Origin: Cellvibrionaceae bacterium AOL6
GTDB taxonomy: Bacteria > Pseudomonadota > Gammaproteobacteria > Pseudomonadales > Cellvibrionaceae
NCBI GenBank assembly: GCA_003265435.1
Contig: NOXC01000004.1
Location: forward strand, 62,001-126,000
DNA length: 64,000 nucleotides
Reading direction: 5' to 3'
Shown one piece after another: positions 8,220 to 17,388 of this stretch. The notes below the pieces were generated by a model, which was not told the DNA's origin, did no database searches, and saw nothing but the letters and a program-made list of their open reading frames with translations. The position numbers and the translations under genes are program-made. Numbering within the stretch: position 1 is the stretch's first letter; the number at the start of each line of letters is the position of its first letter.

Positions 8220-8892
8220 ATTCTCTTCCCTGCCCGGGTGCTGTACCGGGTATCAAATCACCGTGTTCGTCCAAAGGCGGATAGGGTAAGTCGCGTGCAT
8301 CGCAGTAACTCGCTAAGTCCGGATAAGCCCACTTAAAAAACAACCTGCGATACTCTTCGGCATCCATGCGAGATTGCTCATACAGGCCCTGGCGCATACG
8401 CTGCCCCTGCGCTTCCGCAAGGATGATGGCACACGCTACAGAAACGTTAAACGATTCCACCATACCCATCATCGGGATCACAATGTGCGCATCTGCGGCC
8501 TCTGCCGCTTCTTCGCTCACCCCAAAGACTTCAGTGCCCATCAGCACAGCAGTGGGGCGGCAGTAATCGAGCTCTCGGTAATCCACCGCCTGGCTACTAA
8601 GCGTGGCTGCGACCACCTGCATGCCATCGGTTTGGCACTGTGCAATCGCCGCCATTGTGCTGTCGTGATGCACCGTCTCCACCCATTTATGGGCGCTCGC
8701 ACTGGTACCGCGATAGCTTCGATAACCCTCTTCAGGTACCACGCAATGTACTTTCGGTACGCCTACCGCATCGCAGGTACGAATCACCGCTGCGAGGTTG
8801 CGTTCCTTGACGATGGCGTCCGTAATAACGGTGAGATCAGGTTGGCGTCGACCAAGCACTTTGTTTATTCTGTCGCGGCGAGCAGGTGTCAT
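8218..8892 (-). CDS. trmH: tRNA (guanosine(18)-2'-O)-methyltransferase
   Basis: SPOUT-family methyltransferase for Gm18 in tRNA, 224 residues. It matches E. coli TrmH along its length: the opening RRDRINKVLGRRQPDLTV, NLAAVIRTCDAVGVPKVHCV with the catalytic Arg motif, ILMG-type TAVLMGTEVFGVSEEA, and the knot segment VIPMMGMVESFNVSVACAI. The C-terminus keeps the YP.L...C...DLPYPPLD pattern. It is monocistronic. Its coding end lies next to the plus-strand terminator at 8184-8219, so the two transcripts converge. Confidence 0.94.
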   Translation of the reverse strand: MTPARRDRINKVLGRRQPDLTVITDAIVKERNLAAVIRTCDAVGVPKVHCVVPEEGYRSYRGTSASAHKWVETVHHDSTMAAIAQCQTDGMQVVAATLSSQAVDYRELDYCRPTAVLMGTEVFGVSEEAAEAADAHIVIPMMGMVESFNVSVACAIILAEAQGQRMRQGLYEQSRMDAEEYRRLFFKWAYPDLASYCDARDLPYPPLDEHGDLIPGTAPGQGRE

Positions 8893-9355
8893 GCAGAACG
8901 GGTCCGGTTTAGTATTTTGCGTTCTATGAGCGGTAAATCAGGGCTGGCATTGTAAGAGATTGTCAGGACGGAGCCTACGCTTATTGTGACAGAAGTGTTT
9001 CAGCCTCATTCGTTTTCCACAAAAGCTGTGGATAACTTGGTGGATACTCTCTTGGAAAAGCGGGCAAAGCGGCGTTTTTTCTGGCACCCTCTCAACATGG
9101 CTATTTTTTGATCAATATCATTTTTCTTTATATTTCAATAGCTTAATGGATTTTCATAGTGCTGATTGCGTTGTCAATAAAGTTTCAACAAATCGTCACG
9201 TTTTTTCTCCGTATGTGTGCATAAAAATGTAAGCATCCCCTAACCCAGCATTCCAGACCGCAACGAAAGTTTTAGAATGCAAGCAGTTAGTGGGGGGAAT
9301 TTTTAATAATTTTTTAAAATTAAAAATACAGTTGAGCATAGGGAAACTTTCTATT
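8893..9355. other. AT-rich intergenic region with DnaA-box-like sites
   Basis: About 460 bases with no convincing gene. TTTTCCACA (9013-9021, plus) faces TGTGGATAA (9027-9035, the exact consensus TTATCCACA read on minus). A third near-match, TTATCCACC, lies at 9389-9397. The part 9105-9350 is clearly richer in A/T than the flanks, with TGATCAATATCA near 9110. No dnaA, dnaN, gidA or parAB is nearby, so this is not an obvious oriC. It must hold the promoters for trmH (minus) and the nuclease gene (plus). Confidence 0.45.
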
Positions 9356-12007
9356 TTGGACATCACATTCAGTACACTCTGTGATCATTTATCCACCGGC
9401 GAGATCGCCCACCCCATCATATTGACCGCCAATCGGCGTCAGAGTCGCGCGCTAAAACACAGCCCGCAGCTCAGCCCCCATATAGGGCAAACAACCATTG
9501 TTCCCTTGAGTGCCTGGGTTCAACAATTGTGGGAAGAAGCCTTGCTGCAGAGTGTACCGGGATGTGAGCGACGTATTATGGAGACGGCCGAAGTCCGTGT
9601 CATATGGGACAGCCTCGTAAAACGTCACCCCGATACGCCCGCTCTCATTGATGCGAAAGACTTGGGTCGACAGCTGCAGCAAGCCCAGGATCTGATTGAC
9701 CTCTATCTGGTCGGTGAGCAAGAGCTCGCCGAATCCGACCTAGAAGAGACTCGTTATTTACTGGATCAACGAACGCGCTTTATTAACGAGGCCAGTGTGC
9801 GTGCGTGCCTGACGCACAATATGGCCTTGTCGCAACTTTGCGAGCCAGAAACACTTAACGCCCTCCAAGAACTCATCACGCAACGCCCTGTCTTCTGTTT
9901 TGGCTTCACCGAGCTCGTGCCCTTGCATCAACAATTTTTGAACTGCTGGCACCCAGGCTGGCAAGGACTGAAACACGACGAGACATCACGCTCAGTAAAA
10001 CTCGTGAGCGCTAAAACACTCGAAGAGAATTACACGGCAGCGGCACAGTGGGCAAAACGCGCACTGGAAGACTACCCCGACACCGCCCGTGTGGCTGTCG
10101 TCGTCCCGCAGTTGAGCCGTGATTTAAAACAAGTCAAAGAGACCTTCGCCCATATTCTGGAGCCAAATCAATGGCTGCAGCATGAAGGCAAACTCATTTC
10201 TCGCGTTTTTGACAGCTCGGCAGGAGAAACACTCCTCGATCAGCCCATCGTCCAGAGCATTTTCTTGTTACTTGCACTGCGCACGCACCGCATTGACCGC
10301 AATAGTGCCGAAGCCCTACTGCTCTCCCCTTTCTGGCGCCAGGGTCACAGCCCTTTACATACCCACGCCCTCACTTTCGTGCGAAAGAGCGCGCGTGACG
10401 ATATTTCCACGAGTTTTTTGTTGGAGTTGTGCAGTCAAAACGACGTGAAAGACGCAACACTATTGTCACTTCGTCAAGCACTTCGGCGTCTGCCAGCAAC
10501 GCTCAGTGTTTCAGAGTGGATTGAGCAGTTGATTCCGCTCCTGCATTCCGCCGGGTGGCCTGGCCCTCATGTCATCGATAGTTTTGAATATCAGGTCGTG
10601 CAATCGCTTTTCGCGACGCTGGATGCCTTTACGGTATTGGACGATTGCCTCGGTCAGCTCACGCTTCATGAATTTCTGCAGGAATTTAAATTATATGCTG
10701 CCAATACGGCCTTTCACGAAGAGGTCAAGGCACCGAGAATTCGTATACTAGGCTTGATGGAGGCGTCGGGCATCGAATGGGATGCCTGTTTTGTTTGCGA
10801 CCTCAGCGAACATACACTGCCGCAACCCCTGGCACCGCACCCGCTGCTGCCACTCGAGCTGCAAAAAAAACGAGGCTTACCCAAAACCTCACACGAAAAA
10901 GAGCTGCGTTACGCTCGAGACATGTTGGCGTCACTGATTCATCACAGCGCCGATTGCACCTTGAGCTACCCCGAACGTGCCGACGATCAAGACCTCCAAC
11001 CCAGCCCGCTGCTGAGTGAGCTGCTTGCCCACCATCCGCAACAGCGCGAAAACCCGATACCGTCTGACATCGATATCTGGCTCACACGATGTATGCAGGA
11101 GACTCGGTTTGCTTCACAAGCCCCAGGTGCTGCACCGGTAATTGAGAGAGGCGAAACGCTGCTCGGGGGCGCGTACCACCTCGATGCATTTTGGACCAAC
11201 CCCATGCTGGCGTTCTTTCGCTTTCGATTACAGATTGCGACACAGGAACGCGATGCGCTGGGTTTAAGCCCACAACATCGCGGCGCCGTCCTGCATGAGA
11301 CGCTTGCCGACATTTATTCGGCGTATCCCGATTCGGATCGTCTGCGTAGCTGGAGACAAAGCAGTGACTTCGAACTGCTATTAAATCAGCGTATCACCGA
11401 ACACTTCAGCGCCTATAAGGCGCGACTGCCTGCGCTCGTCTACGAATTTGAACGACAACGCTGCATTGAGACCCTACGCCAATTTATCGATGAAGATGTT
11501 CAGCGTGGTGATGCCTTCAGCGTGTTTGAATTGGAGCAGTCCCACGATATTGAATTGGCTGGCCGCCACTTGAAGGTGAGGGTCGATCGCATTGATCGAA
11601 TCGGCGAAGCGCTCTTCCTGATTGATTATAAGTCCGGGAATACCAGTGTCAGCGGCTTAGTCAGTACGCCCCTGCAGGATTTTCAATTACCTGTTTACAG
11701 TCTCTGTTGCGACCCCCATCGTCTCGCCGGGGTCGCTTATGTCGAACTGAACCACAGTGATCGCTGTTTCAATGGCATCAGTGGTGTGCCCCTGAATATT
11801 CCGGGCATACAAGTTGCGCACAAGGTAAGGCAGAGCACGCTTACCGAAGAGTGGCAAAGCACACTGTCACTCTGGCGCCAGCAACTGGAGGCCCACGCGA
11901 CGGAGCTGTGCGAAGGCCGCGCCGACTACCTGTGCCGACATCAGGCACGCCAAGCCTACCTGAGTGACCTTATGCCCGCAGTACGCCAAGAGGAGGTCCA
12001 ACCATGA
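9356..12007 (+). CDS. AddB-like PD-(D/E)XK nuclease/helicase-fold DNA repair protein
   Basis: A large protein (883 residues) of the type annotated as 'probable DNA repair protein' next to a UvrD-type helicase. The N-terminus has ILTANRRQSRALK, the usual opening of this family. The C-terminal third carries the RecB-like nuclease: RGAVLHETLADIYSAYP, then VRVDRIDR and LIDYKSGN with the D-x-K catalytic pair. TTG at 9356 is preferred because the product then begins just before the conserved region; GTG at 9290 adds 22 poorly conserved AT-rich codons. Its stop overlaps the next start by 4 bases (ATGA), showing coupling to the helicase, as in AddAB/RexAB. Confidence 0.85.
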   Translation: MDITFSTLCDHLSTGEIAHPIILTANRRQSRALKHSPQLSPHIGQTTIVPLSAWVQQLWEEALLQSVPGCERRIMETAEVRVIWDSLVKRHPDTPALIDAKDLGRQLQQAQDLIDLYLVGEQELAESDLEETRYLLDQRTRFINEASVRACLTHNMALSQLCEPETLNALQELITQRPVFCFGFTELVPLHQQFLNCWHPGWQGLKHDETSRSVKLVSAKTLEENYTAAAQWAKRALEDYPDTARVAVVVPQLSRDLKQVKETFAHILEPNQWLQHEGKLISRVFDSSAGETLLDQPIVQSIFLLLALRTHRIDRNSAEALLLSPFWRQGHSPLHTHALTFVRKSARDDISTSFLLELCSQNDVKDATLLSLRQALRRLPATLSVSEWIEQLIPLLHSAGWPGPHVIDSFEYQVVQSLFATLDAFTVLDDCLGQLTLHEFLQEFKLYAANTAFHEEVKAPRIRILGLMEASGIEWDACFVCDLSEHTLPQPLAPHPLLPLELQKKRGLPKTSHEKELRYARDMLASLIHHSADCTLSYPERADDQDLQPSPLLSELLAHHPQQRENPIPSDIDIWLTRCMQETRFASQAPGAAPVIERGETLLGGAYHLDAFWTNPMLAFFRFRLQIATQERDALGLSPQHRGAVLHETLADIYSAYPDSDRLRSWRQSSDFELLLNQRITEHFSAYKARLPALVYEFERQRCIETLRQFIDEDVQRGDAFSVFELEQSHDIELAGRHLKVRVDRIDRIGEALFLIDYKSGNTSVSGLVSTPLQDFQLPVYSLCCDPHRLAGVAYVELNHSDRCFNGISGVPLNIPGIQVAHKVRQSTLTEEWQSTLSLWRQQLEAHATELCEGRADYLCRHQARQAYLSDLMPAVRQEEVQP

Positions 12008-14568
12008 CTTCTACTTTAGCTGCAGTACCGAGTGACCACGCGGCACGCGAGGCCGCCACAGACATCCGCCGCTCCTGTATTGTGTCTGCACCAGCGGGCT
12101 CGGGGAAAACCGGTCTGCTGACGCTTCGCGTGCTTAAACTCCTCGCGGCCGTTCAGCGCCCTGAAGAAATCCTGTGCATCACCTTTACGCGCAAAGCTGC
12201 CCATGAAATGCGTGAACGGATATTTGGCGCCCTACAGCGCGCGGCCGATCACCCCGACATGCAGTGCGATGATCCCTACCAGCAGACCATGCACACTGCT
12301 GCACTCGCCGCGCTTCAACATGCAGAGGCGCTTGAGTGGCATTTGCTCGACGCGCCCTATCGCCTCAATATTTCGACGATCGATGGCCTGTGTAAATCGC
12401 TCAGTGCTCAGCTCGCATTTTTCAGTGGTGCCGGCTCCGCCGCCGGAATCATCGAAGAACCAGGACAAGCGTATTTGCGTGTGGTGCGCGATTGGCTAAA
12501 CACCGCACTGGAAAGCGATGAGTCAGCCCCGCTTGCGGCGCTTATCTCCCACCTGGATGGTAATCTTGAACGCTTGGTCGAACTGCTCGCACGCCTCCTA
12601 GGCATGCGGGATCAGTGGCTACCCCTGGTCGTTCAATCGGGCATCGAAGACGTGGCAATACGCGCTTATTTTGAAGATACGATCAAGGCCTGGATCATTG
12701 ACAGTGTGCGCGATGCCGAGGCCACGCTCGGCACCTGGGCACTCGAACTCCTGCCACTGTTACACCTACCCGCCGAACACAGTGCGGGCACAAAAGTTGA
12801 AAAAGCGCTTCGTTTACTTTCGCAAATGCCCCACTGGCCGGACGCAGAGCATGACAGCGCACCGGCTTTCTGGCGCGCATTGAGCGCGTTTTGCCTAACC
12901 GACAAAGGCGAAATGCGAAAACGGCTCGATACCCGCCTGGGTTTTCCAGCGGAGAAAAGTCTGCCCAAAGAACTGAAAGGCCCAATGAAGGCGTGCAAAC
13001 AACGCATCATGGCCCTGTTTACGGAACTCGCTCAAAACAAAGAAGCCGTCGAGGTTCTGAAAGACCTAGCGTTTTTACCCAAGCCACATTACGAAGAGAC
13101 ACAATGGCAGGTCTTGAGTGCACTCACACAGCTTCTGCCTGAATTGGCGGCTCGACTGAAACTCAGCTTCCAGGCACTGGGGCAAGCAGACTTTACCGAA
13201 TACAGTCTAAGCGCGGTGTCCGCACTGCAACGAGAAACGGGCGATGTGGACCTGCAACAACGTCTGGATTATCGCATTCAACACATTCTTGTGGATGAGT
13301 TTCAAGATACCTCGCAGATGCAACTTGAACTGTTACAGGCCCTGACGCAGGAATGGCTACCCGATGAGGGCCGCACTCTGTTCCTCGTCGGCGACGGCAT
13401 GCAGTCCTGTTACGGGTTTCGAAATGCAAACGTGGGTATCTTCTTAAACTGCCGAGCGCATGGCATCGGGCATGTTGCACTCGACGCACTCGACTTAACG
13501 GTCAATTTCCGCTCTACCGACACGGTGGTTTCGTGGGTTAACCACGCGTTTGCAAGCAGTTTTCCGTCTCGCAACGAAGCCAATTTAGGCGCAGTAGCCT
13601 ATATCCCGTCACAGGCCTTTAAGCCAGCAAGTGACACATCGTGGGTAAAATTGTGGGCCGTGTCGTCGCAAGAGGACGCGCCCGAACAGGTCGAAGCACA
13701 ACACATTGCCGAAGAAATCGCGCAATTACGCACTCGCTTTCACGGCGAAAGCGTCGCCGTGCTCGCGCGCAGCCGTGCTCAGCTCTCGGCGACCATTCAA
13801 GCATTGAAGCTGAGGCAGATCCCCTTTCAGGCGCTGGATATTGACGCTCTGGCCAGCCGCCCATTTATTATGGACCTCTGCTCGCTGACACGCCTGCTCT
13901 ACTCTCCGGAAGATCGGCTTGCGTGGCTAAGCCTGCTTCGCATGCCTTGCTTTGCTTTTACTCATGAAGCACTTTATGAGGTGCTCGGCCCTGAACCCGA
14001 CAAGCTCAACACGCTGCCTTTAAGCCGACTTCACAGCTCGTTGAACGCATTAGATCCGGCTCTGCAAACACGTGCCCGCTATGCGCTGCCCATCGTTGAA
14101 AGCGCGATTCAAAACCGGCAACGCCGGCCCCTATCAGAGAGCGTTCATACCCTTTGGTTGAAACTGGGGCTCGCGGCGACCTTAAGTGGGGAGGCGGACC
14201 GCGCGGATGTACAGCGCTTTTTCCGTTTGCTCGCAAGCCACGAAGTGGCCCACAGCATCGAAGATTGGGAGAAATTCACTGCGGCCATCGAAAAGCTCTA
14301 CGCCACACCGCCCTCAAGCGGCGACACGCCCGTACAAATTATGACCATGCATAAATCCAAGGGGCTGGAGTTTGATAGCGTTTTTCTACCTGCTTTGTCT
14401 CGTGGAAAACGGGCGCAGGACAGCGAAGTACTGTACTGGCTGGAACGCCTTGATGACAGCCAAGATCGACATTTTGTGCTCAGCCCGATCAGCGCCAAAA
14501 AAGACGCGCAAATGGATGCCTTAACCCAGTTTATCCGCAAGCAAAAAGACAAAAAAAAGCCTCTATGA
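12004..14568 (+). CDS. AddA-like UvrD helicase, N-terminal part (frameshifted gene)
   Basis: ATP-dependent DNA helicase with motif I SAPAGSGKTGLLTLRVLK, motif II ILVDEFQDTSQMQLELL, motif III LFLVGDGMQSCYGFRNANV, LTVNFRST and motif V MTMHKSKGLEFDSVFLPAL. Motif VI and the nuclease domain are missing here and continue in another frame from about 14559. Reading breaks in an A8 run (14551-14558). With seven A the frame runs on through SLYEDNRVFYVACTRAKK, giving one protein of about 1146 residues. With the AddB-like partner it would form a double-strand-break end-processing enzyme. One extra A from sequencing is the simplest cause; slippage at A8 is also possible. Confidence 0.88.
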   Translation: MTSTLAAVPSDHAAREAATDIRRSCIVSAPAGSGKTGLLTLRVLKLLAAVQRPEEILCITFTRKAAHEMRERIFGALQRAADHPDMQCDDPYQQTMHTAALAALQHAEALEWHLLDAPYRLNISTIDGLCKSLSAQLAFFSGAGSAAGIIEEPGQAYLRVVRDWLNTALESDESAPLAALISHLDGNLERLVELLARLLGMRDQWLPLVVQSGIEDVAIRAYFEDTIKAWIIDSVRDAEATLGTWALELLPLLHLPAEHSAGTKVEKALRLLSQMPHWPDAEHDSAPAFWRALSAFCLTDKGEMRKRLDTRLGFPAEKSLPKELKGPMKACKQRIMALFTELAQNKEAVEVLKDLAFLPKPHYEETQWQVLSALTQLLPELAARLKLSFQALGQADFTEYSLSAVSALQRETGDVDLQQRLDYRIQHILVDEFQDTSQMQLELLQALTQEWLPDEGRTLFLVGDGMQSCYGFRNANVGIFLNCRAHGIGHVALDALDLTVNFRSTDTVVSWVNHAFASSFPSRNEANLGAVAYIPSQAFKPASDTSWVKLWAVSSQEDAPEQVEAQHIAEEIAQLRTRFHGESVAVLARSRAQLSATIQALKLRQIPFQALDIDALASRPFIMDLCSLTRLLYSPEDRLAWLSLLRMPCFAFTHEALYEVLGPEPDKLNTLPLSRLHSSLNALDPALQTRARYALPIVESAIQNRQRRPLSESVHTLWLKLGLAATLSGEADRADVQRFFRLLASHEVAHSIEDWEKFTAAIEKLYATPPSSGDTPVQIMTMHKSKGLEFDSVFLPALSRGKRAQDSEVLYWLERLDDSQDRHFVLSPISAKKDAQMDALTQFIRKQKDKKKPL

Positions 14569-14578
14569 GGACAACCGT

Positions 14579-15445
14579 GTGTTCTATGTCGCATGCACAC
14601 GCGCTAAAAAACGCCTGTATTTAAGCGCAGCCCTGAAGCCTGGCGACGATGAAGGCAGTTGGAGCGCCCCACCCGCCACATCCTTTTTGGGGCAAATTTA
14701 CGACAGCATTTCGGCGAGTATTCTCCCTGCACCCCACTCGATTGACGTCGCACATCAGGCCTCAGCCTCGGAAAATAGACGGTCGGGGGCCATCAAAGCG
14801 CTGGACCCGGCATCCATCCCGCCGCTACCAGCCTTGCTCGAGCAAGACACCCCAACACCCGACAATTCGGAATATGCGCTTTTAGAAGATTGGCTTCAGC
14901 GGCAACCACTCGCAAGAGCTCGCGGTACCGCGATGCACCGCATCCTGCAATTACTGGGCGAGCACCCAAAGCAATGGGCGCAACTTGCTCAACCCTGCCC
15001 GCCCACTTGGACATTGCTGCTTCAATCGATGAACCTCGCACGCCACACGGCCAGTACATTAGCCAAGGAAATACACACCGTATTAAAGCAACTTCAGGAC
15101 GACAGCGCCTTCAAGTGGCTTATGCACGCCCACGAAGAGAGTCAGTTTGAGTGGCGGCTTCCCATCTCGGATGCCAACAGCGAAGTGCTGATTGCCGACC
15201 GGAGTTTCATCGATGGGGATACACGCTGGATTATTGACTTTAAAAGCTCCGCCCCGTCGCCCGACCAGGATGTAGAACAGTTCGTTCACGCCGAATGTGA
15301 ACAATACCGTACTCAACTGGCTCGATATGCGCGACGTGTTGCCAAATTCGATCAAGGGAAGACGGCAAGCAGACTGCGCTGCGCGCTGTATTTCCCCTTT
15401 CTCGCCCGCTTAGAAACCCTCGAGGACCTGACCATAGCCTATTGA
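14579..15445 (+). CDS. AddA-like helicase, C-terminal part with nuclease domain
   Basis: Continuation of the preceding gene in the +1 frame. It begins inside helicase motif VI (FYVACTRAKKRLYLSAA), so it cannot be an independent protein start. It ends in a RecB/AddA-type nuclease: ARGTAMHRILQLLGEHP, then VLIADRSFIDGDTRWIIDFK with the D-x-K catalytic pair. True coding sense resumes at about 14559, upstream of the GTG given here, and there is no ribosome-binding site. Best read together with 12004-14568 as one gene. Confidence 0.8.
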   Translation: MFYVACTRAKKRLYLSAALKPGDDEGSWSAPPATSFLGQIYDSISASILPAPHSIDVAHQASASENRRSGAIKALDPASIPPLPALLEQDTPTPDNSEYALLEDWLQRQPLARARGTAMHRILQLLGEHPKQWAQLAQPCPPTWTLLLQSMNLARHTASTLAKEIHTVLKQLQDDSAFKWLMHAHEESQFEWRLPISDANSEVLIADRSFIDGDTRWIIDFKSSAPSPDQDVEQFVHAECEQYRTQLARYARRVAKFDQGKTASRLRCALYFPFLARLETLEDLTIAY

Positions 15446-15555
15446 TATATCAGCCATTAGAAGAGTAAATGGAATTAGTGCTTTAATGGGCGAGGCATTC
15501 AGTTACAATATCGCGCTCATTAAGCAAGAAGTAATCCGCAGCACGGTGAATAACA

Positions 15556-16620
15556 ATGTCTGATGTTCAAGACCTGAACATTATTTCTACCGAGACGCTC
15601 ATTACCCCAGAAGCCCTTCAGGCCGCGATCCCACTGAGTGAGAAAGCAGCCCGAGTGGTTCGGGAAGGACGCGAAACGGTACGAAATATACTCGATCGCA
15701 AGGACCCACGCCTTATGGTAGTGATTGGTCCCTGCTCCATCCACGACCCTGAGGCCGCAATCGATTATGCGCACCGCCTCAAGGCTTTGGCCGATGCCGT
15801 TAAAGACAGCCTGTATATCGTGATGCGAGTGTATTTTGAGAAGCCTCGTACGACTGTGGGTTGGAAAGGCCTGATCAACGATCCCCACTTGGATGACTCC
15901 TTCAAAATTGAAGAAGGTCTTCATGTGGGCCGTAAATTGATGCACGAGATCGCCGAAATCGGTTTGCCGATCGCGACTGAAGCACTCGACCCGATTTCGC
16001 CTCAGTACCTGCAGGATCTGGTGACCTGGTCCGCCATTGGTGCACGCACCACCGAGTCCCAGACACATCGTGAAATGGCGAGCGGTCTGTCCTCTCCGAT
16101 TGGCTTCAAAAACGGTACCGACGGCAGCATGACGGTGGCCATCAATGCGCTGCAATCTGTGTCCAAGCCCCACCGTTTTCTGGGGATCAATCGCGAAGGT
16201 CGAGTGTCCATTGTCCACACACGAGGCAATCCCTACAGCCACGTGGTGTTGCGTGGGGGTGGCGGCAAGCCTAACTACGATGCTGTCAGCGTGGCGTTGT
16301 GTGAAAAAGAACTCGAGAGCCATGGCGTTTCTAAAAACATCATGGTCGATTGCAGTCACGCTAACTCAAACAAAAACCACGAGCTTCAGCCCCTGGTGTT
16401 TGAGAACGTGGCGAATCAGATCATTGAGGGCAACCAGTCTATTATCGGTGTAATGATTGAGAGCAATATCGGCGCCGGCAATCAGAAAATCGATCCGGAC
16501 CTGAGCAAACTGCAATACGGTGTTTCCGTCACCGATGCCTGCATTGACTGGGGCACGACCGAACACCTGATGGCCGATGTGGCCGACAAGTTACGGCCAG
16601 TTCTGGAAAATCGCCGCTAA
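15556..16620 (+). CDS. 3-deoxy-7-phosphoheptulonate synthase (class I)
   Basis: First enzyme of the shikimate pathway, joining phosphoenolpyruvate and erythrose 4-phosphate. The 354-residue length and motifs are those of the AroF/AroG/AroH family: VVIGPCSIHDPEAAIDYA, MRVYFEKPRTTVGWKGLINDP, ATEALDPISPQYLQDL, WSAIGARTTESQTHREMASG, GFKNGTDGS and MVDCSHANSNKNH. Which amino acid inhibits it cannot be read reliably, so I give no aroF/G/H symbol. It stands alone, followed by a good terminator. Confidence 0.95.
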   Translation: MSDVQDLNIISTETLITPEALQAAIPLSEKAARVVREGRETVRNILDRKDPRLMVVIGPCSIHDPEAAIDYAHRLKALADAVKDSLYIVMRVYFEKPRTTVGWKGLINDPHLDDSFKIEEGLHVGRKLMHEIAEIGLPIATEALDPISPQYLQDLVTWSAIGARTTESQTHREMASGLSSPIGFKNGTDGSMTVAINALQSVSKPHRFLGINREGRVSIVHTRGNPYSHVVLRGGGGKPNYDAVSVALCEKELESHGVSKNIMVDCSHANSNKNHELQPLVFENVANQIIEGNQSIIGVMIESNIGAGNQKIDPDLSKLQYGVSVTDACIDWGTTEHLMADVADKLRPVLENRR

Positions 16621-16623
16621 ACA

Positions 16624-16653
16624 AAAAGGGCTGCAATCGCAGCCCTTTTCTTT
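16624..16653 (+). terminator. rho-independent terminator after DAHP synthase
   Basis: AAAAGGGCTGC (16624-16634) and GCAGCCCTTTT (16639-16649) pair perfectly around AATC, followed by CTTTTC. The A tract on the other side means it could also serve nfuA, which converges from the minus strand. Confidence 0.88.
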
Positions 16654-16695
16654 TCTATTTCAGATACTTAAAAAGTATACTTAAAGTCAGTTATA

Positions 16696-17280
16696 TTAGT
16701 AGTAAGCCTGGCTTTTATCACTGTGGTCCGTCAGGTCGCGTACGCCCTTGAGGTTTGGAACACGCTCCATCAGCGTTTTCTCTACGCCTTGCTTCAGCGT
16801 CATATCCACAGCACTACAGCCTTGGCAGCCACCACCAAATTGCAACACGGCATAGCCATCTTCGGTGAACTCGAGCAAGCTCACGTTGCCACCATGTGCA
16901 GCCAGGCCTGGGTTGATTTCATTGTAAAGCACGTAGTTGATATGGTCTTGAATGGTGCTGTCTTCCGTCAGTTTGGGCATTTTAGAATTCGGTGCCTTGA
17001 TCGTGAGCTGTCCACCCATACGATCCGCCGAATAATCCACCTTGGCCTCATCGAGGTAAGGAATGCTTGGCCCATCAAAATGGGCAATGAACCCATTGAG
17101 GGGAAGCTGCACATCTTCTTCCTTCTCTTCTCCCGGTCGACAGTATGCAATGCAGGTCTCGGCTTTAGGCGTACCCGGGTTAGCGACAAACATACGGATT
17201 CCAATGCCTTCTACGTCCTGCTTTGATAGCAGGTTTCGCAGATACTCCTGCGCGGATTCAGTAATTTCTACGTTCAACAT
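16696..17280 (-). CDS. nfuA: Fe-S biogenesis protein NfuA
   Basis: Fe-S cluster carrier with an N-terminal degenerate A-type scaffold domain and a C-terminal Nfu domain. The Nfu domain has the cluster-binding CxxC in [19 protein letters not shown], and the protein ends ...SQAYY, much like E. coli NfuA (HSYY). ATG at 17280 gives 194 residues and starts [14 protein letters not shown]. The upstream in-frame TTG at 17298 lies within the IscR-like site and is unlikely. That site (17291-17315) suggests repression when Fe-S clusters are plentiful. It is divergent from metH. Confidence 0.94.
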   Translation of the reverse strand: MLNVEITESAQEYLRNLLSKQDVEGIGIRMFVANPGTPKAETCIAYCRPGEEKEEDVQLPLNGFIAHFDGPSIPYLDEAKVDYSADRMGGQLTIKAPNSKMPKLTEDSTIQDHINYVLYNEINPGLAAHGGNVSLLEFTEDGYAVLQFGGGCQGCSAVDMTLKQGVEKTLMERVPNLKGVRDLTDHSDKSQAYY

Positions 17281-17290
17281 GCCCTTCTCA

Positions 17291-17315
17291 ATAACCAAGT
17301 AATTTACTCAGGTAT
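17291..17315 (-). promoter_or_regulatory. IscR type-1-like binding site at nfuA
   Basis: The minus strand matches 21 of 25 positions of the IscR type-1 consensus as I remember it: ATACCTGAGT-AAAT-TACTTGGTTAT, spanning an imperfect palindrome. A minus-strand TAATAT (-10-like) overlaps it at 17314-17319. Control of nfuA by IscR is known in E. coli and reported in P. aeruginosa, which supports the call. Mismatches fall at four symmetric core or flank positions. Confidence 0.55.
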
Positions 17316-17362
17316 ATTACGCCAAGTCGTTTAAATAAGAAAGCGTCATGCGCGGCGGCCAA

Positions 17363-17388
17363 GCTATATCGATATATTTTGATATAGC
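17363..17388. promoter_or_regulatory. 8-bp inverted repeat between nfuA and metH
   Basis: GCTATATC (17363-17370) and GATATAGC (17381-17388) are perfect inverted copies around GATATATTTT, about 70 bp upstream of metH. It does not match the MetR pattern TGAA-N5-TTCA. It could be an operator for either divergent gene or an mRNA hairpin. No cobalamin or SAH riboswitch fits in this short gap. Confidence 0.35.

Noticed and set aside
8124-8336. 70-codon plus-strand open frame across the terminator at 8184
   Set aside because: It runs through a strong terminator and into the antisense of trmH, and has no ribosome-binding site. The sequence is better explained as structured RNA.
9013-9397. Chromosomal origin of replication
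   Set aside because: Only two good DnaA boxes and one near-match, no nearby dnaA, dnaN, gyrB, gidA or mnmE, and the flanking genes are not typical of an origin.
15520-16359. 279-codon open frame opposite the DAHP synthase gene
   Set aside because: Shadow frame without own signals; the plus-strand enzyme is unmistakable.
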